Notes: generated by a model not told the origin, from the letters alone. A DNA stretch of 64,000 nt from Levilactobacillus fuyuanensis (GCF_003946395.1 NZ_RHNZ01000006.1:62001-126000); one strand, 5' to 3'. Positions 17,494 to 25,147 are shown, counted from the stretch's first letter. A program made the numbers and translations.

Positions 17494-17817
17494 TTGACAA
17501 TCAATGCCCATCAACAATGGCTCGTCGATTTCTATAAACATCGTAACTGGTATCAGTATTCGCCCTTTGTTCACGTGGCGATTCTCACGGAAGAAGTGGG
17601 TGAGGTCTCGCGCGCAGTTCGCACCAACGAAATTGGCCGCGACCATCCCGGTGAAAAGACCGCGACAACTGCTGAGAAGCGGGCGAATTTGAAGGAAGAG
17701 CTGGCGGATACGCTGGACTTGGTTTTGGTGCTCAGTAGCCTTTACGATATTGATGCACAGGACCTGTTGAAGGCGAGTGAAAAGAAGCTGACGGCACGAT
17801 TTAAGGGTGAAAAATAA
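17494..17817 (+). CDS. MazG-like NTP pyrophosphohydrolase
   Basis: 107 residues. The all-alpha MazG metal-binding motif is present: ILTEEVGEVSRA supplies the E-E-x-x-E element and LKEELADTLDLVLVL the E-x-x-D element. Such enzymes hydrolyse non-canonical or excess nucleoside triphosphates to monophosphates. The start is TTG 17494 with AAGGGAG about 10 bases upstream. It is a short single-domain form. Single gene. Confidence 0.85.
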   Translation: MTINAHQQWLVDFYKHRNWYQYSPFVHVAILTEEVGEVSRAVRTNEIGRDHPGEKTATTAEKRANLKEELADTLDLVLVLSSLYDIDAQDLLKASEKKLTARFKGEK

Positions 17818-17941
17818 AACATTGCCCGTTACGTCTGGAGGATGGTCGTAGAGAATAGTTGTTCTATCGCAGATATGGTTGCATAATGAGACTGCTAGAA
17901 ATAGAATGGCTATCTCAACGATGAGGAGGGGTGTACAAGCT

Positions 17942-18190
17942 ATGGAAGTTACCACCTATCATAAATTTCGTAAGAATCTGAAGCACTATCTGGATAAGGC
18001 CACAGAAGATGTTGAACCCGTGATCATCGTGCGTAACAATCATCAAAATGCGGTGCTCATGTCGGCAGAGGTTTATCACAATATGCGCGAGAATCAATAT
18101 ATACTGGAAAATTCAGCCAATCGTAAATGGTTACAGGAATCTTTGAATCAAGTACACCAAGGCCAAACGATTCAGCATGATTTGCTTTAA
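17942..18190 (+). CDS. YefM/Phd-type antitoxin without an adjacent toxin
   Basis: 82 residues from ATG 17942 with GAGGAGGGG upstream. The Phd/YefM N-terminus is clear: TTYHKFRKNLKHYLDKATED, then the VEPVIIVRNNHQNAVLMSAEVYHNM motif and a C-terminal toxin-binding helix. Such antitoxins neutralise YoeB/RelE-type mRNA interferases. A toxin gene would normally overlap or follow; only 40 bases and a terminator come next, so the antitoxin is an orphan. Confidence 0.85.
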   Translation: MEVTTYHKFRKNLKHYLDKATEDVEPVIIVRNNHQNAVLMSAEVYHNMRENQYILENSANRKWLQESLNQVHQGQTIQHDLL

Positions 18191-18233
18191 CAATGAATAT
18201 TCATTGGATGCATAAAGTAACGCTAGCAACACT

Positions 18234-18270
18234 AAAGGAGCCATGACGTCCGTCACAGCTCCTTTGTTTT
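18234..18270. terminator. Bidirectional terminator
   Basis: AAAGGAGC/GCTCCTTT stem (18234-18241/18258-18265), followed by GTTTT on the plus strand. Serves the antitoxin gene and the convergent membrane-protein gene. Confidence 0.88.
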
Positions 18271-18283
18271 AGAAAATTTAGCT

Positions 18284-18823
18284 TTATTTGTTGCGGTGTG
18301 CTCGCCGGCGTTCGTGACGATCATGATGACTCTCGGCTTGTAAGGCCGCATTAGCCCGCATCTGTGCCGGATACTGGCGCCGAGCGAGTAGCCAGACGCA
18401 GCCCCGTTGAACGAGCAGTGTGATCCCCAAGTAGAGTAGCAGGGTCACTGAGCTACCCGTCCACAGACGGTCGACGCCCAGATGACCGGCAATACCGACC
18501 ACCCACAGGACCACCGTTAACCAGTTACCTTGCCGCATGACGAGGCCATCCTCGTTGACCCAAAAATGGTAAGACCAAGCACGTAGCGCGGCAAAAATCA
18601 GCGCACTAGCGAGACTAAGACCCCCGAAGATTAGAGCTTGTTGCGGGGTGATATGCAAATGTTGTTTCTGAAAGGCATCACCGATCGAGGCCATTCCCAA
18701 CAGAATGACCAGAATAAAAAATTCTAGCTTGAAACGAATAATTCTGGGGGCGAGTTGGCGTCTAATGACAACGACTAAGAGCCAGGCTCCAAGAACGAGG
18801 TTGGTTAAATCTAAATTTTGCAT
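18284..18823 (-). CDS. Hypothetical multipass membrane protein
   Basis: 179 residues with about five hydrophobic helices, an internal conserved-looking WVNEDGLVMRQGNWLTV segment and a hydrophilic His/Arg-rich C-terminal tail. It loosely resembles the DUF1453/CcdC type of small membrane proteins, but I cannot assign a family firmly. The start ATG 18823 has an AAGGAG site. Convergent with the YefM gene and divergent from nth. Confidence 0.75.
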   Translation of the reverse strand: MQNLDLTNLVLGAWLLVVVIRRQLAPRIIRFKLEFFILVILLGMASIGDAFQKQHLHITPQQALIFGGLSLASALIFAALRAWSYHFWVNEDGLVMRQGNWLTVVLWVVGIAGHLGVDRLWTGSSVTLLLYLGITLLVQRGCVWLLARRQYPAQMRANAALQAESHHDRHERRRAHRNK

Positions 18824-19050
18824 GACTAACTCCTTCGATTTATGGTGAATAATTTATGGCAATTTCTGATTATACACCTTGATTTCGGAAAAGTCGGTCA
18901 AATAAGTTTATCTCGAAAAGTTTTACAGCATACGCGATATGACTTTTGCAAAAGGTCAGCCTCGAAATTCAGACAAATTGATTTATATAGAGACTCTTTG
19001 CGGTACTATTAAGAGGACAACTACAGAACGATAGAAGCGGGAGGATATTT

Positions 19051-19701
19051 ATGTTAAAAGACGAGCAGATTGTCTGGGCCGTTCATCAAATGGAAGATGA
19101 TATTGGGCCGGTGGGGCCGTCACTGGATGCACGGACCCCCTTCCAGTTTTTGGTCTCCGTTATTTTAAGTGCGCAAGCCACGGATGTTTCGGTCAATAAG
19201 GTGACGCCGACCTTGTTCGCCAAGTATCCGGATCCTGCGGCGTTGATGGCGGCAGACGTGGTCGATGTTGAAACGATTATCAAAAGCGTCGGTCTATTTC
19301 ACAACAAGGCTAAGAATATCATTAAGACCGCACGCATTGTACATGAAGACCTAAACGATGTGGTGCCGACCGATCGGAAGGGTATCATGGCCTTGCCCGG
19401 TGCCGGTCGGAAAACGGCTAACGTTGTTTTGAGCGACGTCTTTGGCCAGGAGACATTTGCTGTGGACACCCACGTCTCGGCCATTTCCAAGCGGCTTCAT
19501 TTCGTGGAACAGTCGGCCTCACCCTTGCAGGTGGAAAATAAGATTGTTAGCGTCTTGGACCCCACGGAATTGCATCAGGCGCACCATACCATGATTGAAT
19601 ACGGTCGCAAGTATTCGATGAAGCTATCGCCGGAGAAGGAAGTTTGCCAGCTGATCATCGACTGCGACAAGCTGAATGAAGAGAATGAGGCAGAAATCTA
19701 G
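19051..19701 (+). CDS. nth: Endonuclease III, form lacking the iron-sulfur cluster
   Basis: 216 residues. The HhH motif LPGAGRKTANVVLSDVFG carries the catalytic Lys, and AVDTHVSAISKRL supplies the catalytic Asp. FLVSVILSAQATD is the substrate-pocket motif. The enzyme removes oxidised pyrimidines from DNA and cleaves at the abasic site. The C-terminal four-cysteine [4Fe-4S] loop is missing: after EVCQLIIDCDKL the protein ends within 11 residues with only two Cys. Good GGGAGG site before the ATG. Confidence 0.93.
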   Translation: MLKDEQIVWAVHQMEDDIGPVGPSLDARTPFQFLVSVILSAQATDVSVNKVTPTLFAKYPDPAALMAADVVDVETIIKSVGLFHNKAKNIIKTARIVHEDLNDVVPTDRKGIMALPGAGRKTANVVLSDVFGQETFAVDTHVSAISKRLHFVEQSASPLQVENKIVSVLDPTELHQAHHTMIEYGRKYSMKLSPEKEVCQLIIDCDKLNEENEAEI

Positions 19702-19815
19702 GAACGGCTAGCGAGGCGATAACTCTGGTATCGCGTAGCTTAATGGACCTCCGTTTGCTCAAAGTCTCGGCGTATGTTACGGTTAATCTCAGTAAATAAA
19801 CGAGGAGTGACGTTA

Positions 19816-19869
19816 ATGAGTGTGCGAAATTGCCGTGAAGTGTCCGGCACGAGATCGTGCAAGTCATAG
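19816..19869 (+). CDS. 17-residue leader peptide upstream of the MutS2-like gene
   Basis: ATG 19816 is preceded by GAGGAG (19802-19807) at 8 bases, a textbook initiation site. The frame reads MSVRNCREVSGTRSCKS and stops at TAG 19867-19869. The peptide has three Arg and two Cys. Its stop codon abuts the first arm of a hairpin whose alternative forms hide or expose the ribosome site of the next gene. The layout is that of a translational attenuator leader. No family is assignable to so short a peptide. Confidence 0.6.
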   Translation: MSVRNCREVSGTRSCKS

Positions 19870-19932
19870 CAAATAGCAGGACCGACAAGTCAACATATGA
19901 AGGTCTCTCCATGCTGTTTGCTGCAAGGAGAG
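19869..19932 (+). promoter_or_regulatory. Mutually exclusive hairpins controlling the MutS2-like gene
   Basis: Arm 2 (19869-19878) pairs over 10 bases with arm 3 (19912-19921), helped by 19879-19883 with 19902-19906. Alternatively CTCTCC of arm 3 (19905-19910) pairs with GGAGAG (19927-19932), the Shine-Dalgarno of the gene starting at 19936, extended by TGC/GCA. The two structures exclude each other. A third helix, 19841-19847 with 19882-19887, could tie arm 2 to the leader ORF. Ribosome position on the leader would decide the outcome. Confidence 0.65.
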
Positions 19933-19935
19933 TAA

Positions 19936-21450
19936 ATGAATTTAAAGGAAATTACCCAATTAGATCAAATCTTAGCAACGGTTGCCACGTACACGCACAG
20001 TGATCGGGCAGCTAAAGCCTTACAAGAGACGGCCAATCAAACTGAATTGACGGCCGTTCATACGCAATTAACGTTAACGGCGGAAGCTCACCGTTTGCTG
20101 GCCAACAACGTGACGTTTACGTATTTTGACTTGGATCAGCTAGCGGCGCTACAGGCGAAGCTTGACCAAGGACTCATGTTGAATGCCCAGCAGTTGGATC
20201 AGATCAATGACTTTCTGATTAATCTGCGGCGGCTGAAGGCTATTTTACACACGCACCAGCAGCTGGCACCCCATCTGACAGCGTTCATGCAATCCACCGC
20301 GCAATTAGGAAGCCTTCAGCAAGAATTGGAGCACATGATCATCTACGGCCAGATTGCCGACAACGCAACGCCGGAACTGGCTGAGATTCGTGGGAAAGTT
20401 GTCAAGCAACGCCAACAGGTCCAGACAGCGCTGACGCAGTTCGTTCAGAAGCATCCCCATTCCGTGCAGAGTAACCGACTGATTACGCGAAATGAGCGGG
20501 TGTGCGTGCAGCTCAAGGCTGGCGAAAAGAACCGGTTCAAGGGACAGGTTATCGATCAATCGGCGACCGGCTCAACCATTTTCTTCGAGCCAGCGACGGC
20601 GGCCAAGAAAGGGGCCGTTCTCGCAGAGCTCATTGCCGATGAAAGTGCTGAGGTCTACCAATTGCTGGTGACTTTGACCGGCGACGTTCTGGATAACTGG
20701 GACGCGCTGACCAAAAATCAGGAACTACTCAGTCAGTTCGACCAAATCATGGCCCGTGGTCAGTACGGATTGGAAACGAACAGCCGGTTGCCCGAATTAA
20801 ATACAGAGCAGCACATTAAAATCGTTGCGGGCCGTCATCCCTTGCTCAAGGAAGCGGTACCTCTCGACATTGAGCTGATGCCACAGCAGGGCCTGATGAT
20901 CACCGGGGCTAACTCGGGTGGGAAGACGGTCGTTTTGAAGACCATCGCGCTGTTTGCCCTAATGATTCAGGTGGGCCTCGAGTTGCCAACCGCTGCTGGT
21001 ACGCAGATGGCGGTCTTCAGCCAATTCTGGGTCGATATTGGTGATAATCAAAGCATTACGGCGCAACTGAGTACGTTTGCCGCTGAGATGACGACGCTGG
21101 TTGATATGACTGACAATATCAAAGAGAATGCGCTGGTCTTACTGGATGAAATTGGGAGCGGAACTGATCCGGAAGAAGGGTCTGCGCTGAGCATCTCAAT
21201 CATCGAGTATCTCCGCCAGCGAAAGGCGACCATCATTGCTACGACCCACTTTAGTGCAATTAAAGAATACGCCGTCGATTGTCCGACGTTCATGACGGCC
21301 ACCATGGCCTTTGATCCGCAGACGTTGGAACCCACGTATCGCTTGTTGCTAAATCAAGTCGGTGCAAGTGAAGCAATCTGGCTGGCCGAACGTTTGGGAC
21401 TGGCGCAGTCGATCCTGGATGCGGCACGTCAACGACTTGACACGAAATAA
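19936..21450 (+). CDS. MutS2-family ATPase lacking KOW/Smr domains
   Basis: 504 residues against about 790 for MutS2. The MutS core and lever region is followed by the ATPase: Walker A GANSGGKTVVLK at about residue 324 and Walker B LVLLDEIGSGTDPEEGSALS near 400, then the TTHFSAIKEYA switch. It ends soon after the ATPase (AARQRLDTK), so the KOW-like clamp and Smr endonuclease domains are absent. Bacillus MutS2 acts on collided ribosomes; a Smr-less paralogue could split but not cleave. Function here is inference. Likely controlled by the leader peptide upstream. Confidence 0.87.
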   Translation: MNLKEITQLDQILATVATYTHSDRAAKALQETANQTELTAVHTQLTLTAEAHRLLANNVTFTYFDLDQLAALQAKLDQGLMLNAQQLDQINDFLINLRRLKAILHTHQQLAPHLTAFMQSTAQLGSLQQELEHMIIYGQIADNATPELAEIRGKVVKQRQQVQTALTQFVQKHPHSVQSNRLITRNERVCVQLKAGEKNRFKGQVIDQSATGSTIFFEPATAAKKGAVLAELIADESAEVYQLLVTLTGDVLDNWDALTKNQELLSQFDQIMARGQYGLETNSRLPELNTEQHIKIVAGRHPLLKEAVPLDIELMPQQGLMITGANSGGKTVVLKTIALFALMIQVGLELPTAAGTQMAVFSQFWVDIGDNQSITAQLSTFAAEMTTLVDMTDNIKENALVLLDEIGSGTDPEEGSALSISIIEYLRQRKATIIATTHFSAIKEYAVDCPTFMTATMAFDPQTLEPTYRLLLNQVGASEAIWLAERLGLAQSILDAARQRLDTK

Positions 21451-21464
21451 ATTAGGCTTTAACT

Positions 21465-21494
21465 GGAGGTAACCACAGTGGTTGCCTCCTTTTA
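21465..21494 (+). terminator. Terminator after the MutS2-like gene
   Basis: 11-bp stem GGAGGTAACCA/TGGTTGCCTCC (one mismatch) with a 3-base loop and TTTTATT. Confidence 0.92.
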
Positions 21495-21635
21495 TTACAG
21501 TAAATTTTATTTTCTGTTACTTGAAGCGTTTGTTTTTTTGAATTCACCTTTTTAAAGGTCGGCGCCAGTAACATCAAACACTTTGTTTAAAGATGCGGCG
21601 TATACTTTTGGAAATAAATACTGGAGGCAATCACG

Positions 21636-21905
21636 ATGACGTTGATTGAAGAACATGTTTATTTAAAAACATTGGGAAATTCGATGGCTGTTATAATTCC
21701 TAGTAATGTTAGTAATCAGTTACGCTTAGTTGCAGGTCAAGAGTTACGGATTACTGTTGAAAGTGGGTCGATTATTCTAACACCTGTTAGAAAGAAACCA
21801 ATCAATATTCACGAACTCTTTGCTGATTGGCAAGATGATAATCGTCGTGAAAAGGAACTAAATTGGGGAAAGTCGACCGGGAGTGAGTTTCCGTGGAATC
21901 AATAA
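21636..21905 (+). CDS. MazE/AbrB-type orphan antitoxin-like protein
   Basis: 89 residues. The AbrB/MazE fold is visible: KTLGNSMAVIIPSNVSNQL, GQELRITVESGSIILTPVRKK. The tail (INIHELFADWQDDNRREKEL) is toxin-binding in character. The GGAGG site (21622-21626) fits the ATG. It has a lower GC content than neighbours. A terminator follows directly, leaving no room for a toxin gene. It is unrelated in sequence to the AbrB-type protein at 12576. Confidence 0.83.
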   Translation: MTLIEEHVYLKTLGNSMAVIIPSNVSNQLRLVAGQELRITVESGSIILTPVRKKPINIHELFADWQDDNRREKELNWGKSTGSEFPWNQ

Positions 21906-21913
21906 GACATACA

Positions 21914-21957
21914 TTAAAAGTCCATTCATCTCCCGTAAGTGATGGATGGACTTTTAA
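21914..21957. terminator. Terminator after the MazE-like gene
   Basis: TTAAAAGTCCAT and CATC (21914-21930) pair with GATG and ATGGACTTTTAA (21941-21957), leaving one bulged base on each side; 10-base loop. Confidence 0.88.
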
Positions 21958-22164
21958 CATACAACGAATGATCATTTGAATAGTCTGTATTTATCTGCCA
22001 ATATTATAATCAAAATTAATTTGTCAGGGAATCAGGTCACTAGATAATCTAATTCGGGTAGCAATGACTAAGAGGGTACATACGATAATCATTGTTGCCA
22101 TGACGAGGACATGTTAAGGTTGGAAAAAGTCGGTGTTTGAGCTTCAGTCAGATGGCCCATTTGA

Positions 22165-22434
22165 CTAGACTAAATGGGGTCGTGCCACCAAGAAGAGCTT
22201 CGTCAACACGATCACCACCAAGACGAGTTGAAGAATGAAATCAGCTTCGTTCAGAAAGTGTCGGTCGTGGGTGGAGGCAAAGAGGTCGAAGTGAAACGTC
22301 AGCGTTACCAGGGAAAGAAAACCGATGACTGCCAAGGCAACGGGCTTGAACAAGACGATTGTAAGTCCCATCAAAATTAGTGTGGATCCAAATAAAAGGT
22401 ACTGTGCGGTTGTATTTTGTTGAACCATACGCAT
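22165..22434 (-). CDS. Small hypothetical membrane protein
   Basis: 89 residues from ATG 22434, chosen because GGGGGGA lies 6 bases upstream; the frame stays open to 22491. Three hydrophobic helices (roughly residues 12-30, 32-52, 65-82) with a short HFDLFASTHDRHFLNEAD loop between the second and third. It somewhat recalls small DoxX/DUF-type membrane proteins, but no family is certain. It lies downstream of the dehydrogenase operon with a 177-base gap. Confidence 0.7.
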   Translation of the reverse strand: MRMVQQNTTAQYLLFGSTLILMGLTIVLFKPVALAVIGFLSLVTLTFHFDLFASTHDRHFLNEADFILQLVLVVIVLTKLFLVARPHLV

Positions 22435-22611
22435 AATTATCCCCCCAGAATAACTTGTTTCAACGAAAGTTACGCCCGATTTAACGTCCATATCGTATCA
22501 TTACCTTTGAAGTAAGGTCACGCCAAAGTACTGAGATGCTATCGTTAGTTTTCAGGCGTAACGAAGGCCTGATCTTTTGGATAGAAGTGTTAAGGTGCTA
22601 GTAGTTAGCGT

Positions 22612-22752
22612 TCACCTACAGTGACTGCGCTTGAACAGCCAGAACAGGCCACCGACAATTAAACCAATCATTAAGGCGCGGACGCCCCAGCCAATGAGCC
22701 AAAGTGAGAGAAGTTGTGGGAGCAAGTGGTTCCAATCGATCGTTAATAACAT
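22612..22752 (-). CDS. 46-residue membrane peptide coupled to the dehydrogenase gene
   Basis: ATG 22752 is preceded by AGGAGGT located in the last codons of the upstream dehydrogenase gene, whose TGA ends 5 bases before the start. This is a classic coupled gene. The product begins MLLTIDWNHLLPQL and has one long hydrophobic helix through LWLIGWGVRALMIGLIVGGL, then a basic tail FKRSHCR. Family unknown. The strong ribosome site and coupling make it a likely real small protein. Confidence 0.72.
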   Translation of the reverse strand: MLLTIDWNHLLPQLLSLWLIGWGVRALMIGLIVGGLFWLFKRSHCR

Positions 22753-22757
22753 GTTTA

Positions 22758-23684
22758 TCAGACCTCCTGATTGTAGGTTAATAGAATTCGTCCGGCCGCG
22801 TGTTCCGTCAATAGGTGATGTTGCGCCGTCTTGACGGCGGTGAATGGAAGTTGTTCATGGATTACCGCCTTAAGCTTGTTCTGGGCGAGTTGGTCCAGTA
22901 GCCATCGGTAATCTCTTGGGGAGATAGCGCCACTTGCAAAGCTGAAAGACTGGTGTGGTTGAGCGCGATACTGTTGTCGCGCTAAGGAGAGTATCTTGAC
23001 CGGTCCCAACACGGCTGTCAGTTGATCGAGCAGGGTAGCTGAACCGGCTAGATCAATCACCTGGCTGATAACAGGCGATTTAGACAACTGAGGATCGAGA
23101 GGGGAATCGTAGTCGAGCACCTGTTGCGCACCCAATGTTTGTAAAAGCCTGTGACGACTGGAATGGCCAACAGCAATGACTCGCACGCCAAAGAGTTGAG
23201 CCAGTTGTAGAAAATAGGTGCCGACACTGCCACTAGCACCAGTGACCAAGACGGTTTCGCCAGCCTGCAGCCGACTTTTTTTGAAGGCAAAGTAGGCGGC
23301 ATCCGCTCCACCAATAATTGTGGTTGCATCCGTCAGTGAGACACCCTGCGGAACTGGGAACAGGAGTGGCGGCAATGTCGACAAGATTTGTTCCTGATGA
23401 CTACCGCTCGGTTGGACGCCAATGACGGGACGGTTCAGTAACCGTGAGTTACGTAGCCCGCCGACCTCGCGAACAATGCCACCAAAACCGTAACCAACGA
23501 CAATTGGCAGTTTGACGGGGCGCAGAGCTTTTAACTGACCTGTTTCCGTGAGAACATCGTAGGGCATAACTGGTGTGTACCGTGTTTCAATGCGAACGGT
23601 CAGAGGACTTAGACGAGGAGTTGGTCGTGACATTAGGGTTAGCGCATCGATGCCCTGATACGACGTTTGTGTGATAGCACGCAT
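22758..23684 (-). CDS. Zinc-free MDR-family quinone/NADPH oxidoreductase
   Basis: 308 residues from ATG 23684, which overlaps the TGA of the upstream gene (TGATG); the longer frame to 23702 lacks a site. The N-terminal GroES-like fold includes PIVVGYGFGGIVREVG, and the nucleotide-binding motif is VLVTGASGSVGTYFLQLAQ. No catalytic-zinc Cys/His set is seen, so it belongs with the quinone oxidoreductase-like MDR enzymes. The substrate is unknown. It is the second gene of an operon with a SRPBCC-type gene and a 46-residue membrane peptide. Confidence 0.87.
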   Translation of the reverse strand: MRAITQTSYQGIDALTLMSRPTPRLSPLTVRIETRYTPVMPYDVLTETGQLKALRPVKLPIVVGYGFGGIVREVGGLRNSRLLNRPVIGVQPSGSHQEQILSTLPPLLFPVPQGVSLTDATTIIGGADAAYFAFKKSRLQAGETVLVTGASGSVGTYFLQLAQLFGVRVIAVGHSSRHRLLQTLGAQQVLDYDSPLDPQLSKSPVISQVIDLAGSATLLDQLTAVLGPVKILSLARQQYRAQPHQSFSFASGAISPRDYRWLLDQLAQNKLKAVIHEQLPFTAVKTAQHHLLTEHAAGRILLTYNQEV

Positions 23685-24112
23685 CAGTCGTTCACCGCCC
23701 AATCCGATTCGGCAAGGATAATCAATGCGGCGAGCTTCTGGGCAAAAGCTTGCTTGGCAATCGGGGCCACCAGCTTGAGTGGGACGAGAAAACCAGCGGA
23801 AGTGGGCACGCTGAGGGTTTCTGTAAGCACTGTCTGGGTGTCATCTCCGGACAATGTAAAGGTTAACTGATAGGCGAGACGGCCACCCTGACTGTGGTAG
23901 ATAACCTGACTGGATGATGTGGTAACGGTCAGGTGTTCGTGAACGTTGAGCGCCGGCGCTTGCCGGGTGATGTCGACGCCATTATCTACCATGGTGACCT
24001 GTGTAATCTCGGTGTCCCAAAGGCGTAAATTTTCGAGATTGCTAAGAATCATGTGTAGACGCTGTTGCGGTGCACGGGTAAACAGGTGATTTTGAAATAA
24101 AATTTCTGACAT
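23684..24112 (-). CDS. SRPBCC (START-like) family protein
   Basis: 142 residues with the alternating strand/helix pattern of SRPBCC lipid- or polyketide-binding proteins: an N-terminal strand, the APQQRLHMILSNLENLRLWDTEIT helix segment, antiparallel strands (VNVHEHLTVTT-like), and a long C-terminal helix from residue 110. The assignment rests on fold character, since family motifs are weak. The start ATG 24112 is placed by AGGAGG (24120-24125), which sits inside a terminator-like hairpin. First gene of the operon with the oxidoreductase. Confidence 0.7.
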   Translation of the reverse strand: MSEILFQNHLFTRAPQQRLHMILSNLENLRLWDTEITQVTMVDNGVDITRQAPALNVHEHLTVTTSSSQVIYHSQGGRLAYQLTFTLSGDDTQTVLTETLSVPTSAGFLVPLKLVAPIAKQAFAQKLAALIILAESDWAVND

Positions 24113-24115
24113 AAA

Positions 24116-24140
24116 AAGGCCTCCTTCACTGGATGGCCTT
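24116..24140 (-). promoter_or_regulatory. Terminator-like hairpin that encloses a ribosome binding site
   Basis: On the minus strand AAGGCC and TCC pair with GGA and GGCCTT over 9 bp, followed by TTTTT and then the ATG at 24112. The Shine-Dalgarno AGGAGG (24120-24125) lies in the 3' arm. The element can act as an attenuator or hide the ribosome site. It lies in the 74 bases after the XRE-family gene on the same strand. Confidence 0.65.
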
Positions 24141-24186
24141 ACTTTAACCGATAAGCGTTTGCTATAAAAATCAGCATACTGATATT

Positions 24187-25005
24187 TTAGAAGTCTTTCG
24201 GAACCTGTTCATGAAATAGGTCCGTTAAGAATCGTTGCTTTTGGTGTGCTTCGGCGGCATCATTCTCGCGTCCGGCACGATCGGCAATTTCTGCCAAGAG
24301 TCGATAACTGTTGGCTAACATGTAGTGGGAATTGTGGGCGGTGATGTAGGCAATGCCGGTTAGTAGTCGTTGCGTAGCCAGCGGGGCATCTTGTAAAAAG
24401 TACGCGGTTAACGCGGCGAGGTAGAAGATAATATTGTTATTTTCCTCGTAAGGCACCTGTTCAATAGCCGCGAGTGCCTGGTCAATCAATTGCGTGGCTT
24501 TGTGACGACGTCCCTGCTTAGCCTGAACGGTGGCGAGCGATGCCATGGCCAGGCAGGTCAGTGAGGTGGGTGTGTGTTGCTCGGTCATGGTCATCGCAAA
24601 TCGCAAGTTCTGCTCGGCAGCGTCCAGCTTGGACTCGACATGCAATTGGGCCACACCAAGGTAATAGTAATAGGCCTGGGTCTGTTGCGCCGTCGTCACG
24701 GCGGCGACCGTTTCGGGTGCGGATAGGAAATCCCAGAGCTCTTGATAATGGTGTTGATTGCAGAGTGCTTGCATGCGGGTGTTCAGGTTGTCATCCCCAC
24801 TGATGGCAAAGTCAGTGGCTAAGCTGATCTCATCGAGTGAGATGGCTAATCGTCGGCACAACGCCACTAACAATCTTGCATTGGGTGTGTACCGATCATG
24901 TTCAATTGCTGACAGCATGGACTGCGCACAGATACCAGCTGCGACATCTTTCTGTGAGCGGCCTTGCTGCTTACGAACCTGTTTGAGCGTGGTCCCAAGT
25001 GACAT
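24187..25005 (-). CDS. XRE-family regulator with TPR-like C-terminal domain (Rgg/PlcR type)
   Basis: 272 residues. The N-terminal HTH is MSLGTTLKQVRKQQGRSQKD, with GICAQSMLSAIEHDRYTPNA as recognition segment. The rest is all-helical with TPR-like repeats (for example YYYYLGVAQLHVES and CLAMASLATVQAKQGRRHKA). Members of this class (Rgg, PlcR, PrgX) often respond to small peptides. No candidate signal peptide gene was seen nearby, unless the 46-residue membrane peptide downstream is related. It is upstream of the SRPBCC/oxidoreductase operon on the same strand. Confidence 0.88.
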   Translation of the reverse strand: MSLGTTLKQVRKQQGRSQKDVAAGICAQSMLSAIEHDRYTPNARLLVALCRRLAISLDEISLATDFAISGDDNLNTRMQALCNQHHYQELWDFLSAPETVAAVTTAQQTQAYYYYLGVAQLHVESKLDAAEQNLRFAMTMTEQHTPTSLTCLAMASLATVQAKQGRRHKATQLIDQALAAIEQVPYEENNNIIFYLAALTAYFLQDAPLATQRLLTGIAYITAHNSHYMLANSYRLLAEIADRAGRENDAAEAHQKQRFLTDLFHEQVPKDF

Positions 25006-25051
25006 TGCATTTTACCTCCCTCAAATGACTGTTTTGATTAAACTTACACGG

Positions 25052-25147
25052 TTTTAGGGGAGAACGCTAGTAAGAAGGACTAACATGTTGAGATTGATTC
25101 GCTGTCAACTGAACGGTCCAGGTGAGCAAGTAGTCACTCCCCTAAAA
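25052..25147. repeat. 96-base element with perfect 11-base terminal inverted repeats
   Basis: TTTTAGGGGAG at 25052-25062 and CTCCCCTAAAA at 25137-25147 are perfect inverted copies. A nested GTTGA/TCAAC dyad lies between them. It occupies the divergent region between the XRE gene and the secreted-protein gene. It may be a structured RNA, a regulatory loop or a mini-element; no target duplication is visible. Confidence 0.55.
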
